Source: Actinobacillus sp. GY-402
GTDB lineage: Bacteria; Pseudomonadota; Gammaproteobacteria; Enterobacterales; Pasteurellaceae
Reading direction: 5' to 3'
Assembly: GCF_014843355.1 (NCBI RefSeq)
Contig: NZ_CP062137.1
Coordinates: 2,108,001 to 2,172,000 of the forward strand
DNA length: 64,000 nucleotides
Below, one piece after another: positions 28,803 to 37,930 of the stretch. Under the pieces are notes generated by a model that saw nothing but the letters and a program-made list of their open reading frames with translations, did no database searches and had not been told where the DNA came from. The position numbers were made by a program, and so were the translations under genes. Position 1 is the first letter of the stretch, and each line of letters starts with the position of its first letter.

Positions 28803-31526
28803 ATGTTGATACCATCTAAACTTATCTGTTCCTATCGCTTACAAAACAGCGTGCAGCGTACGCGTTTAACGCAATTATTAGATAAATCTTCTCTCTATCC
28901 CGTCGTATTGGTGAATGCACCCGCCGGTTACGGTAAAACGACCCTGGTTTCCCAGTGGCTTGAAAATAGACAAAATATCGGCTGGTATTCTTTAGACGAT
29001 GGCGACAATAAATCGGATCGTTTTGCCGCTTATTTCAGCAGCGCACTTTACACGGCGATTAACGAAGCGGAACCCCAGTCGGAAGAAAACCGACAAGCGA
29101 ACTTGCTAGCGCAATTCAACCAATTATTGGTTAAGGTTTCCCATTTTCCGCAACATCTGTACTTAGTTATCGACGACTATCATTTAATCGAAAACGATGA
29201 AATTCACGAAGCCTTAAAATATTGGATTAAACATCAACCGTCCAACATGACGCTGATTTTAATTTCCCGTTCGGTTCCGCCGTTAGGCATAGCCAGCCTG
29301 CGCGTCCAGGAACAGTTACTGGAAATAGACATGAATCAGCTTATGTTTGATCATTCCGAATGCATCGAGTTTTTCCAGACCAGACTAGGATCGGAGCTCA
29401 AACAACAGGACGTCATCGCGCTATGTAACGAAGTGGAGGGATGGCCAACCGCGTTGCAGTTGATCAGCCTGTTTGCCAAAAACAAATCCCGCGCGTTACA
29501 GGTGCCGTTACAGGATATCGCCAAACGTCTTGCCGTCTCTAACAACTACCACATAAACGAATATCTGGCGGACGAAGTACTGAATAAGGTGGACAATAAC
29601 ACGCGGTTATTTATTCTGCGCTGTTCCGTATTACATTCAATGAACGAATATTTAGTGCAAGCGGTAACGGGAGAAAAAAACAGCTGTAATAAATTGGAAT
29701 CATTAGAAAAACAAGGATTATTCCTACAACAAATGGCTAACGGCAACGGACAATCCATAGATGAAAACTGGTGGAAATTCCATCCGCTGTTTGCTTCGTT
29801 CCTGAATTTTCATTGTCACCACGAGCTACATGACGAACTGCCGGAATTACACCGGCGCGCCGCCTATGCCTGGGTTAAATTGGGATACGTTACCGAAGCG
29901 TTATATCACGCTATGCAGTTATCCGACACCACCTTATTACTCAACCTGTTAGAAGAACACGGCTGGAGCTTATTTCATCAGGGTGAACTCAAACTGCTGG
30001 AAGAAAGCTTAAACAGCCTGGATTACGCCCATTTAAGCAAATACATCAATTTAGTGTTATTAAAAGCCTGGTTGGTACAAAGTCAACACCGCCATACGGA
30101 AGTGAGCGGTATTTTGGCGGAATTTTCTCAGGCCTTAACGGAAAACAAAATAGAATTAAGTAAAACGGCACTGGCGGAATTTAACGTGTTGCGCGCACAG
30201 GTGGCCATTAATTCGGGCGATGAAAATACGGCGCTCCAATTAGCTTCCAACGCATTAAAAGATCTGTCGGAAAACGCCTATTACGCCCATATCGTCGCCA
30301 CCTCTATCATTGGCGAAGCCCATCATTGCCACGCGAATCTGCCTCAAGCGCTCGCTATGTTGCAAAAAGCCGAACGGATGGCGCGTCAACATCACACTTA
30401 TCACAACATTCTTTGGTCCCTTTTGCAGCAATCCGAAATTTTACTGGCGCAAGGCTTTTCCCAAGCCGCTTACGAAATGCTGGATAAAGCCCATGAATTC
30501 GTCAAGGAAAATCACCTTCAGAAAGTGCCTATGTATGAATTTCTCCTGCGCTTGAAAGGTAAAATTCTGTGGGAATGGTACAATCTCGATAAAGCGGAAT
30601 CCATGGCCAATGCCGGCATGCAGGTGTTACAGAAAAACGAAGATAAATTACAATGTCTGACCCTGTTAACGAAAATTTCACTGGTCAGAGGTCATTTAGA
30701 CAACACCGCCCGCCTGCTGAACGAAGTGGAACAGCTGGAAGGCACGCATACCTATCACCACGACTGGATAGCCAACGCCGACCAGGTACATATTTTTTAT
30801 TGGCAAATGACCAATGACGTAGAATCCGTGCGCAATTGGTTGATTCAAAATCCTTCTCCCGTTTCGGATAAAAATCACTTTACCCAAATACAATGGCGCA
30901 ATATTGCGCGGGCCCATATTTTGCTCGGCCAATACGAACAGGCGAAAAGTATTTTGGATAAATTAATTGAAACGGCGGAAGCGTTTTCTCTGGTCAGCGA
31001 TTTAAACCGGGCGCTAATTGTACGCAACCGCCTCTATTATCTGCAGGGAATGAAGGAATCGGCGCAACAGGATTTAATCGCCGCCCTGAAACTGACCAGA
31101 CAAACCAATTTTATCAGCGCTTTTGTGATTGAAGGCGATGTGATGGCGCAACAAATCCGTAATTTATTGCAATTAAACGTGTTGGACGAACTGGTTTTAC
31201 ACAAAGCGCAGTTTATTTTGCGCAACATTAACCAATTCTACCGGCATAAATTCGCTCATTTTGACGAAGCTTTCGTTAACCGGTTATTAAACAACCCGAA
31301 AGTGCCCGAGCTTCTAAAAATCAGCCCGCTGACTCAACGGGAATGGCAGGTGCTGGGACTGATTTATTCCGGCTACAGTAACGAGCAAATCTCCGATGAA
31401 TTGCAGGTGGCCGCCACCACCATAAAAACCCATATCCGCAATCTTTATCAGAAAATCGGCGTAACCAATCGCAACGAAGCCATCAGTTACACCAAAGAAT
31501 TACTGGTCTTAATGGGTTATAATTAA
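28803..31526 (+). CDS. malT: Maltose regulon transcriptional activator MalT
   Basis: STAND-family ATP-dependent activator of mal genes responding to maltotriose. At 907 residues it matches Escherichia MalT (901). The start MLIPSKL is the same as there; upstream in-frame starts at 28740 (TTG) and 28779 lack good ribosome sites. Walker A AGYGKTTL lies near residue 42. A long region of helical repeats follows from about 440. The C-terminal LuxR-type helix-turn-helix is at about 835-895 (LTQREWQVLGLI, ISDELQVAATTIKTHI). It is transcribed away from malP and converges on malS. Confidence 0.94.
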   Translation: MLIPSKLICSYRLQNSVQRTRLTQLLDKSSLYPVVLVNAPAGYGKTTLVSQWLENRQNIGWYSLDDGDNKSDRFAAYFSSALYTAINEAEPQSEENRQANLLAQFNQLLVKVSHFPQHLYLVIDDYHLIENDEIHEALKYWIKHQPSNMTLILISRSVPPLGIASLRVQEQLLEIDMNQLMFDHSECIEFFQTRLGSELKQQDVIALCNEVEGWPTALQLISLFAKNKSRALQVPLQDIAKRLAVSNNYHINEYLADEVLNKVDNNTRLFILRCSVLHSMNEYLVQAVTGEKNSCNKLESLEKQGLFLQQMANGNGQSIDENWWKFHPLFASFLNFHCHHELHDELPELHRRAAYAWVKLGYVTEALYHAMQLSDTTLLLNLLEEHGWSLFHQGELKLLEESLNSLDYAHLSKYINLVLLKAWLVQSQHRHTEVSGILAEFSQALTENKIELSKTALAEFNVLRAQVAINSGDENTALQLASNALKDLSENAYYAHIVATSIIGEAHHCHANLPQALAMLQKAERMARQHHTYHNILWSLLQQSEILLAQGFSQAAYEMLDKAHEFVKENHLQKVPMYEFLLRLKGKILWEWYNLDKAESMANAGMQVLQKNEDKLQCLTLLTKISLVRGHLDNTARLLNEVEQLEGTHTYHHDWIANADQVHIFYWQMTNDVESVRNWLIQNPSPVSDKNHFTQIQWRNIARAHILLGQYEQAKSILDKLIETAEAFSLVSDLNRALIVRNRLYYLQGMKESAQQDLIAALKLTRQTNFISAFVIEGDVMAQQIRNLLQLNVLDELVLHKAQFILRNINQFYRHKFAHFDEAFVNRLLNNPKVPELLKISPLTQREWQVLGLIYSGYSNEQISDELQVAATTIKTHIRNLYQKIGVTNRNEAISYTKELLVLMGYN

Positions 31527-31528
31527 AT

Positions 31529-31651
31529 AAAAGTGCGGTGAAAATTTTGAATGTTTTTTTACTTATATTCGTCTGTCGGCGATTACTCGTTCCTTCGAGG
31601 TCGTCGCCAGATCTAAGTTCAAAAAACTATCGTTTTTTTCACCGCACTTTT
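31529..31651 (-). repeat. Uptake-sequence repeat cassette, copy 4, with uptake sequences at both ends
   Basis: Read on the minus strand: AAAAGTGCGGTGAAAAAAAC, GATAGTTTTTTGAAC, a middle with GGCGACGAC, then ACGAGTAATCGCCGACA, and finally a second uptake sequence in inverted orientation (AAGTGCGGT at 31531 on the plus strand). GGCGA and TCGCC within can pair. It fills the convergent malT-malS gap and may terminate both genes. Confidence 0.75.
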
Positions 31652-31660
31652 CCGATTCAA

Positions 31661-33799
31661 CTAATTTCCGGCCCAAACCACCATGACTTTATCTTCGCCA
31701 AGGGTTCGACTGAAAGCGAAATAGCCTTCGGATTTTAGCGTTTGATGAACGCCGGCGCCAACGGCTTGGTGACGCTGACGGAATTGCGCCAATTTCTGCC
31801 AGTGTCGATGCAGCGCCTGTTTGTTCCCATCGTTTTGCAAATCCCGCCAATTCATGTCCGAACGGGTGCCTTGTATCGGGTCGGAACCGGTAGCGCCGAA
31901 TTCGCGCCCGCTTTCATCGCCGTAATAAATTTGCACTGCGCCCGAAGAAAGAAGAAGTAGGTTGGCCGCGGTTTTTTGTTTTGCCGTATTCCGTTCGCTG
32001 TCGGAATGGAAAAATAACCGCGTGTCATGGGAAGACAAATAGCTTAACACATTGAAATCTTTCAGTTTATCGTTCATTTCCCGATATGCGGGTTCAATCC
32101 GGGCAAAACAGTCCAGCGCATTTTTTGCCTGATCCTGAAAATCAAAATTAATCATGGCGTCAAAACCGTTCTGGTAGTAATCGCTTTTGAATACGCCGTG
32201 TCCCCAGGCTTCGCCCGTCATCCAAAAATCGTCGCCGAAACTTTCTTTCGGATTGTTCCGTTGCCATTCTTTTAAGGCTTGTTGTGAAGCCTGTTTCAAC
32301 GAAAGCCAGGTGGATTTTTCCACGTGTTTTGCGGTGTCCACGCGGAAGCCGTCAACGCCGTATCGACGCACCCAGTCCGTTAACCATGCGATTAAATAAT
32401 CCCGTACTTTGGCATTTTCCAATTCTTTCGCATTGGTATTTTTATGCTGAAAAAATCGTGGTAATTTGACCGCACTTTCGCTTTCCGTTTTTAAATCCGG
32501 CAAGGCGGAAAGCGACATTTTTAAATCGTCGAATTTAGGGCTGTCGTAATCGCCGATGTCCGCGCGCACCCAATCTTTTCCCCACCAGTTTTGCCAGGCT
32601 TGGCTGTCGCCGAATTTGATGAAATCGTTAAAACTGTGCCAGTTTTGCCCTTTTTTCGGTTGCCAATCCGTCCATTTTTTACCCAGCGTGGCGGTGATTT
32701 CTTCCGGTTTGAGATAGAAACCGCCGAAGTTAAATTCCTGCATATCGGCAAGCGTGGCATAGCCGGTGTGATTCATGACGATATCGAACAGCACCCGAAT
32801 GCCGCGCCGATGGGCCTGCTGCATCAGGTTTTTCAGATCCGCCTCCGTTCCCATGTTGGCATCCAGTTTTGTCCAATCGAGGTGATAATAACCGTGGTAG
32901 CCGTAATGAGGGAAATCGCCTTTGTCACCGCCGCCGACCCAGCCGTGCATTTGTTCCAGCGGCGAGCTGATCCACAGCACATTCACCCCTAACTGTTGCA
33001 AATAATCCAGTTTTGCCGTTAAGCCCTGTAAATCACCGCCGTGAAACGTTCCGATTTCCTGCATGCCGTCCTTATGCCGACCGTAACTGTTATCGTTGGC
33101 GGGATTTCCGTTTTGGAATCGATCGGTAAGAACAAAATAAACGGTGGCGTTTTTCCAATTAAAACCGTCCGGTTTTTTATTTGTCTTTGCCTGTTGGCGA
33201 TTACTCACCGCTTTGTTGCCTTCAGCAGAACCGCCATTCAAAAAAACATCGTTTTTTTTGACCGCACTTTTTTCCAACAGAATCAATCCGTCGGCATCGG
33301 CGGCCGGCATCATGGTTATTTTGCCGTTTTTCACTTCAGCCGTTTGTCCCGAATAGAAATCCCGAACCGATTCGCCCTCGGAAAAAACGGAAGAAACGTC
33401 AATTTCAACGGGTTGTTTATTCCAAATCGGACAGCTTTTCACCGTGTTTTTATCGGTTTCCGCTTGTTGTTCCACGCTGATTCTCAGCGTCGGCGTGCCG
33501 CTGCGCATATCGATTTGAGCAATATAATTCCCCTGACGGAATAAACGAAGCTGCGGCGCTTCGCCGGAACAAGGAATCAGTGAAACCGTTTGATTTAATT
33601 TCACCGCACTTTGCGGCTGATAACATCGGTTATCAAGGGTGAAGATTAAAGGATAATTGCCTTTTTCCAACGACGCTTGCGCCTGAAATAAATTGGTTTC
33701 GGCGTTGTCGCTGAAATGCTGAAAATGCGTATGCTGCCAGCCTTGCGCGAAGGCGGCGGACGATGTGAACAAACAAAGACAGAGTAAGGATTTTTTCAT
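31661..33799 (-). CDS. malS: Periplasmic alpha-amylase MalS with an inserted repeat peptide
   Basis: Secreted GH13 amylase (712 residues) that trims long maltodextrins in the periplasm. Signal peptide ends in AAFA at residue 18. An N-terminal beta domain precedes the catalytic barrel starting near ATVYFVLTDRFQNG. Catalytic set: DIVMNHTG, GFRVDTAKH (nucleophile Asp about 488), MTGEAWG (acid Glu about 530) and YLSSHDTR. Residues 177-204, between the two domains, come from an in-frame uptake-sequence cassette and match the insert in MobA. Two other uptake sequences also encode SAVK (ESAVKLP, QSAVKLN). Confidence 0.93.
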   Translation of the reverse strand: MKKSLLCLCLFTSSAAFAQGWQHTHFQHFSDNAETNLFQAQASLEKGNYPLIFTLDNRCYQPQSAVKLNQTVSLIPCSGEAPQLRLFRQGNYIAQIDMRSGTPTLRISVEQQAETDKNTVKSCPIWNKQPVEIDVSSVFSEGESVRDFYSGQTAEVKNGKITMMPAADADGLILLEKSAVKKNDVFLNGGSAEGNKAVSNRQQAKTNKKPDGFNWKNATVYFVLTDRFQNGNPANDNSYGRHKDGMQEIGTFHGGDLQGLTAKLDYLQQLGVNVLWISSPLEQMHGWVGGGDKGDFPHYGYHGYYHLDWTKLDANMGTEADLKNLMQQAHRRGIRVLFDIVMNHTGYATLADMQEFNFGGFYLKPEEITATLGKKWTDWQPKKGQNWHSFNDFIKFGDSQAWQNWWGKDWVRADIGDYDSPKFDDLKMSLSALPDLKTESESAVKLPRFFQHKNTNAKELENAKVRDYLIAWLTDWVRRYGVDGFRVDTAKHVEKSTWLSLKQASQQALKEWQRNNPKESFGDDFWMTGEAWGHGVFKSDYYQNGFDAMINFDFQDQAKNALDCFARIEPAYREMNDKLKDFNVLSYLSSHDTRLFFHSDSERNTAKQKTAANLLLLSSGAVQIYYGDESGREFGATGSDPIQGTRSDMNWRDLQNDGNKQALHRHWQKLAQFRQRHQAVGAGVHQTLKSEGYFAFSRTLGEDKVMVVWAGN
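33190..33273 (-). repeat. Uptake-sequence repeat cassette, copy 5, in frame within malS
   Basis: Minus strand: AAAAGTGCGGTCAAAAAAAA, CGATGTTTTTTTGAATGG, a variable middle, then GTGAGTAATCGCCAACA and a short stretch before AAAAAACC. The first 33 bases are identical to the mobA copy, and it is read in the same phase. Confidence 0.8.
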
Positions 33800-33855
33800 A
33801 ATGACCTGATTTATAAAATAGACTTTTCGACTTAAAAAACATGCGAGGCGTTACT

Positions 33856-33944
33856 TTCAATCGCCTATGGGCGATCATTCGCTTGGTTCTGTTCCGGACA
33901 AAATCCGAGTTCAAAAAACGTTGCTTTTTTTGACCGCACTTTTA
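33856..33944 (-). repeat. Uptake-sequence repeat cassette, copy 6
   Basis: Minus strand: AAAAGTGCGGTCAAAAAAAG, CAACGTTTTTTGAACTC, a middle, then GCGAATGATCGCCCATAGGC, where ATCGCC and GGCGAT form a tight hairpin. It lies upstream of malS, about 60 bases before the start codon, in the malG-malS gap. Confidence 0.7.
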
Positions 33945-34069
33945 CCGTCTTCCGCCATAACGCCAGCTTTTAACCTATGTTTGTTTATTCGACACAAATT
34001 AAAAAATCTGTGTAGTGTTAAGAGCCGATTATTTACAGCGTCGGTGAATTTAAAATTCTTATTATGCTG

Positions 34070-34094
34070 CTCCCCTCTTTGAACAAGAGGGGAG
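34070..34094. terminator. Perfect 10-bp hairpin after malG
   Basis: CTCCCCTCTT (34070-34079) and AAGAGGGGAG (34085-34094) pair around TGAAC, about 70 bases after the malG stop. The T-run is weak, so this may end the malEFG transcript or protect its 3' end. Confidence 0.55.
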
Positions 34095-34160
34095 TTTAAG
34101 CGAATTTAATTATGCGCCGAGGTATGTGTAGAACGTATCGGCTTTGCCTTTTAGGTAAAA

Positions 34161-35051
34161 TTAACCTTTCACCCCGCCGGCGGTTAATCCGCCGATTAAC
34201 CAACGTTGCGCCAACAAGAACACTAACGTAATCGGAATTGCCGATAGCACCGCTGCGGCGGCGAAATCGCCCCATAAATAGTTTTGCGGATACAGGTATT
34301 GCTGCATGCCCACCGCCAGAGTGTAACTGTTCACATCGCGCAATAACAACGACGCTACCGGCACTTCGGTTATTGCCGAAATGAAGGAAAGAATAAAGAC
34401 CACCGCTAAAATCGGTACGGAAAGCGGTAATAAAATCAGGCGGAAAGCCTGCCACGGCGTAGCGCCGTCCAGTGACGCCGCTTCCTCTAAGGAACCGTCA
34501 ATGGTTTCGAAATAACCTTTGATCGTCCAAACGTGCAGCGCTATACCGCCCAAATAAGCAAAAATCACGCCGCCGTGGGTATTTAACCCGAGGAAAGGAA
34601 CGTATTGTCCTAAACGGTCAAATAAAGCATACAACGCCACTAAGGAAAGCACGGCCGGGAACATTTGGAATATCAGCATGCCTTGTAAAATCGTCTTTTT
34701 GCCTTTGAATTTCATGCGGGCGAAAGCGTACGCACAGGTTGTGGATAAGGTCACAATGCCAACGGAAGTAATGGTTGCCACTTTAATGGAATTCCACAAC
34801 CAACGTAATACCGGAAACGGCGGCGGCGTCACCGTGCCGTCCGCATGCGTCACATCAAAGCCTAATGCCGCTTGCCAGTGTTCCCAGGAAATTTGGCTCG
34901 GGATAATATCGCCGATAGCAAGGTTGCCTGGGCGTAAAGAAATGCCGATTACCATCAATAACGGGAAAATAATCAGGGCAAGAAAGCAAATTAAAATTAA
35001 ATGGGTTGCCCATACGCGATAACGCACTGATTTAGATTGAACAATCGCCAT
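34161..35051 (-). CDS. malG: Maltose/maltodextrin ABC transporter permease MalG
   Basis: Inner-membrane subunit (296 residues, six helices) pairing with MalF. The cytoplasmic coupling loop reads [21 protein letters not shown], and the terminus ends GLTAGGVKG as in enterobacterial MalG, whose tail enters the MalK interface. It lies 53 bases after malF on the same strand. Confidence 0.96.
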   Translation of the reverse strand: MAIVQSKSVRYRVWATHLILICFLALIIFPLLMVIGISLRPGNLAIGDIIPSQISWEHWQAALGFDVTHADGTVTPPPFPVLRWLWNSIKVATITSVGIVTLSTTCAYAFARMKFKGKKTILQGMLIFQMFPAVLSLVALYALFDRLGQYVPFLGLNTHGGVIFAYLGGIALHVWTIKGYFETIDGSLEEAASLDGATPWQAFRLILLPLSVPILAVVFILSFISAITEVPVASLLLRDVNSYTLAVGMQQYLYPQNYLWGDFAAAAVLSAIPITLVFLLAQRWLIGGLTAGGVKG

Positions 35052-35104
35052 AAATACTCCTTAAATCAACTGGGGTTAAGCAAAACTCCTTAACCTGAAA
35101 AATT

Positions 35105-36640
35105 TTATAATTCCATTTTGGTCGCTTTAATATTCAATAACGCTAAACCGCCCACCAACAGGAAGATAATGGTTGCAATGGCCGCTGCCAAACCAAAATC
35201 CTGAGTGCCGCTGCCTTCAAATGCGATGCGGTAGGTATAGCTAACCAACAAATCGGTATAACCCGCCGGGGTTGTGGTGCCGATCATGTCCGGGCGACCG
35301 TTGGTTAACAATTGAATCAGAACGAAGTTATTAAAGTTGAACGCAAAAGAAGCAATCATCAACGGAGTCAAGGGTTTCAGCAGCAACGGGAACGTAATTT
35401 TGCTGAAATTTTGCCAGGTTGATGCGCCGTCCATTGCGGAGGCTTCGTATAAATCCGACGGAATCGCTTTTAATAAACCCATACATAAAATCATCATATA
35501 AGGATAACCCAGCCAGGTATTGACGATAAGAATCATCACTTTGGCAAGGAAAGGATCATTAAACCATTCGGGACTGATACCGAATAATTGATTCAGAATC
35601 ATATTGATTTCACCGAAACTCTGGTTAAACAACCCTTTGAAAATCAAGATGGAAATAAAGGACGGTACCGCATAAGGCAAAATCAGCAGCAAGCGATAAA
35701 CCGCTTTGCCTTTCAGCGCTTCCCATTGCACCAAACAAGCCAGCACCATACCGAGAATAACGGTAAATACCACGGTTAATAAGGAGAACACTACCGTCCA
35801 AATAAAGATTTGCACGAAAGGTTTTTGAATGCCTTTGTCGGTGAAAATTTTCACAAAATTATGGAATCCGGAACTTACCGTATAACCCGGTTCAAGGGTT
35901 TCGTTTAACCAATCGCCGCTTTCGTTTATCGCCTGGAAGAAACCGATTTCATTGTTAGCCTTATACAATTTGCCGTTTTCATTATTACGTAAGATATTAT
36001 TTTCTTTATCGAATTGATAACGGGCTTTTTGTTCGGAAAATTGGCGCAATGAACTCATGGTCAGTTCATTGTTATTCGGCAAAATCACTTTTATTGCCTG
36101 AAGCGCGCTACGATTTTGAGTAATAATTTTCAGCGGAGCAACCTCGCCTGTCGGTTCGGCTTGTTCGCTGACCGGCACCTCCGCCGCCTTCAACGCAATA
36201 TTTTCGGACACGAAGGTCTGCGCCGTGACGGGATTGGTTAATACAATTTTATATTGATCATCCGCCTGCGGATAAAGTTTAAAATTGTATTTATCGCCGG
36301 CAAAATAACGCTGTTCGGTGAGCACGGAAAGCGCACGTTCGAAAGATAACTGATTCGAACCGCTGTAATTGGTAAAGGCGATGGCAATGGTTGCCACTAA
36401 GGGGAATAAAATAAAAATAGTCATCCCCATAATGCCGGGATAAACATAACGCCACGCATAAGCGTTCTTGTTGGTAAACACATAAACGCCGGAAGTCAGG
36501 ATGACGAGGGTTAAAATGGCAAATAAATATTCGCCTTGCAAATACATTAATCCGACCAGGTAAAAATCAAATAACAGCACAAGGCCCGCTATCAGATATT
36601 TTAACCAATGAGTGGATTGAGATTGAGTGACAGTAGACAT
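35105..36640 (-). CDS. malF: Maltose/maltodextrin ABC transporter permease MalF
   Basis: Inner-membrane subunit of 511 residues. Three N-terminal helices are followed by the large periplasmic P2 domain (about residues 95-275) that contacts MalE. The core helices and EAA loop EASAMDGASTWQNFSKITFP come after it. Length and layout equal Escherichia MalF. A hairpin lies between it and the upstream malE copy. Confidence 0.96.
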   Translation of the reverse strand: MSTVTQSQSTHWLKYLIAGLVLLFDFYLVGLMYLQGEYLFAILTLVILTSGVYVFTNKNAYAWRYVYPGIMGMTIFILFPLVATIAIAFTNYSGSNQLSFERALSVLTEQRYFAGDKYNFKLYPQADDQYKIVLTNPVTAQTFVSENIALKAAEVPVSEQAEPTGEVAPLKIITQNRSALQAIKVILPNNNELTMSSLRQFSEQKARYQFDKENNILRNNENGKLYKANNEIGFFQAINESGDWLNETLEPGYTVSSGFHNFVKIFTDKGIQKPFVQIFIWTVVFSLLTVVFTVILGMVLACLVQWEALKGKAVYRLLLILPYAVPSFISILIFKGLFNQSFGEINMILNQLFGISPEWFNDPFLAKVMILIVNTWLGYPYMMILCMGLLKAIPSDLYEASAMDGASTWQNFSKITFPLLLKPLTPLMIASFAFNFNNFVLIQLLTNGRPDMIGTTTPAGYTDLLVSYTYRIAFEGSGTQDFGLAAAIATIIFLLVGGLALLNIKATKMEL

Positions 36641-36684
36641 AAAAACACCTCGAATTTTGACCGCACTTTTTAGGCGAATAAAAC

Positions 36685-36708
36685 AGAGTGGGCAACAACG
36701 CCCACTCT
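36685..36708 (-). other. Hairpin in the malE-malF intergenic RNA
   Basis: AGAGTGGGC and GCCCACTCT form a perfect 9-bp stem with a six-base loop, 12 bases after the malE stop. On the minus strand it is followed by GTTTTATTCG. A canonical uptake sequence follows before malF. It probably lowers malF expression relative to malE, as the malE-malF spacer does in Escherichia. Confidence 0.65.
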
Positions 36709-36719
36709 AATTAAGAAAA

Positions 36720-37910
36720 TTATTGTTGTTTTTGGATACGGGCGTGCGCATCATCCAGTGCCGCTTTGACTGTTTGGCGACCGCTTACCGCATTGTTAAT
36801 TGCGGATTTTTCCGCGTACCAGAAAGAAGTCATCTGCGGAATATTCGGCATAATTTCACCGTTTTTCGCATTTTCCATGGTTGCCGCAATGCGCGGATCC
36901 TTAGCCAGTTTTTCCTGGTAGGATTTTAACGCCACCGCACCTAAAGGTTTATCTTTATTCACTTGATCCAAACCTTCATCGGTTAACAAGTAGTTTTCCA
37001 GGAATTCTTTCGCCAAATCTTTATTCGGGCTTGCGCTGTTCACACCGGCGCTTAATACGCCTACGAACGGTTTAGACGCATGACCGTATAAAGTCGGTAA
37101 TACCGCCACGCCGTATTTTACGCCGCTTTTATCAATATTACCCCAGGACCAAGGACCGTTGATGGTTAATGCGGTCTGGCCTTTATTGAAAGAAGCTTCC
37201 GCCACGGCGTAGTCCATATCCGCGCTGATATTTTTATTTTTCACCATATCAACCACAAATTGTAAAGCTTTCACCGCGCCTTCATTGTTCACGCCAATGT
37301 CTTTTACGTCATATTTGCCGTTGTTGTATTTGAAAGCGTAAGCGCCGTTAGATGCGGCTACAGGCCAAGTGAAATAAGGTTCGGAAAGATTCCACATAAT
37401 GGCGTTTTTGCCTTCTTTTTTGAGCTTTTTATCTAACTCAAGAATTTCTTCCCAGGATTTTGGCGCTTCTTTTACTAAATCTTTGTTATAGATTAAAGAA
37501 ATAGCTTCGATAGCAACAGGATAACCGATAATTTTGCCGTTATAGGTTTCCGCATCCCAAGCGAAATCAACGAATTTATCCTTAAATTCTTTGCTTACGC
37601 TGACTTCCGCCAACAAACCGGATTGTGCATAACCGCCAAAACGGTCATGCGCCCAAAACATGATATCCGGGCCGTCACCGGTTGACGCAACTTGTGCGAA
37701 TTTTTCTTCGAGTCTGTCCGGATGTTCCACTAATACCTTGACGCCCGTATCTTTCTCAAATTTTTTACCGACTTCCGCAAGACCGTTATAGCCTTTGTCG
37801 CCGTTAATCCAGATAACAAGCTTACCTTCCGTCATTTTGGCAGCGACTGCGGAAGACAATAGCAAGCCTGCAACGGCGGTTAAAGTAAATGTCATGAGTT
37901 TGTTTTTCAT
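36720..37910 (-). CDS. malE: Maltose-binding protein MalE (canonical copy)
   Basis: Periplasmic maltodextrin receptor, 396 residues, signal peptide of 24 residues ending AVAA. The sugar-binding residues of Escherichia MalE are all present: Asp/Lys in [10 protein letters not shown], Trp, Asp and Arg in FWAHDRFGG, Glu in [27 protein letters not shown] and FWYAEKSA. It lies between a second malE-like gene and malF and is the copy most likely to feed MalFGK. Confidence 0.96.
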   Translation of the reverse strand: MKNKLMTFTLTAVAGLLLSSAVAAKMTEGKLVIWINGDKGYNGLAEVGKKFEKDTGVKVLVEHPDRLEEKFAQVASTGDGPDIMFWAHDRFGGYAQSGLLAEVSVSKEFKDKFVDFAWDAETYNGKIIGYPVAIEAISLIYNKDLVKEAPKSWEEILELDKKLKKEGKNAIMWNLSEPYFTWPVAASNGAYAFKYNNGKYDVKDIGVNNEGAVKALQFVVDMVKNKNISADMDYAVAEASFNKGQTALTINGPWSWGNIDKSGVKYGVAVLPTLYGHASKPFVGVLSAGVNSASPNKDLAKEFLENYLLTDEGLDQVNKDKPLGAVALKSYQEKLAKDPRIAATMENAKNGEIMPNIPQMTSFWYAEKSAINNAVSGRQTVKAALDDAHARIQKQQ

Positions 37911-37930
37911 AGTTAGTCCTTACTGTTATT

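Noticed and set aside
33144-33544. Long plus-strand open frames antisense to malS
   Set aside because: They are shadows of the malS frame and its uptake sequences, with no start signals or family resemblance.
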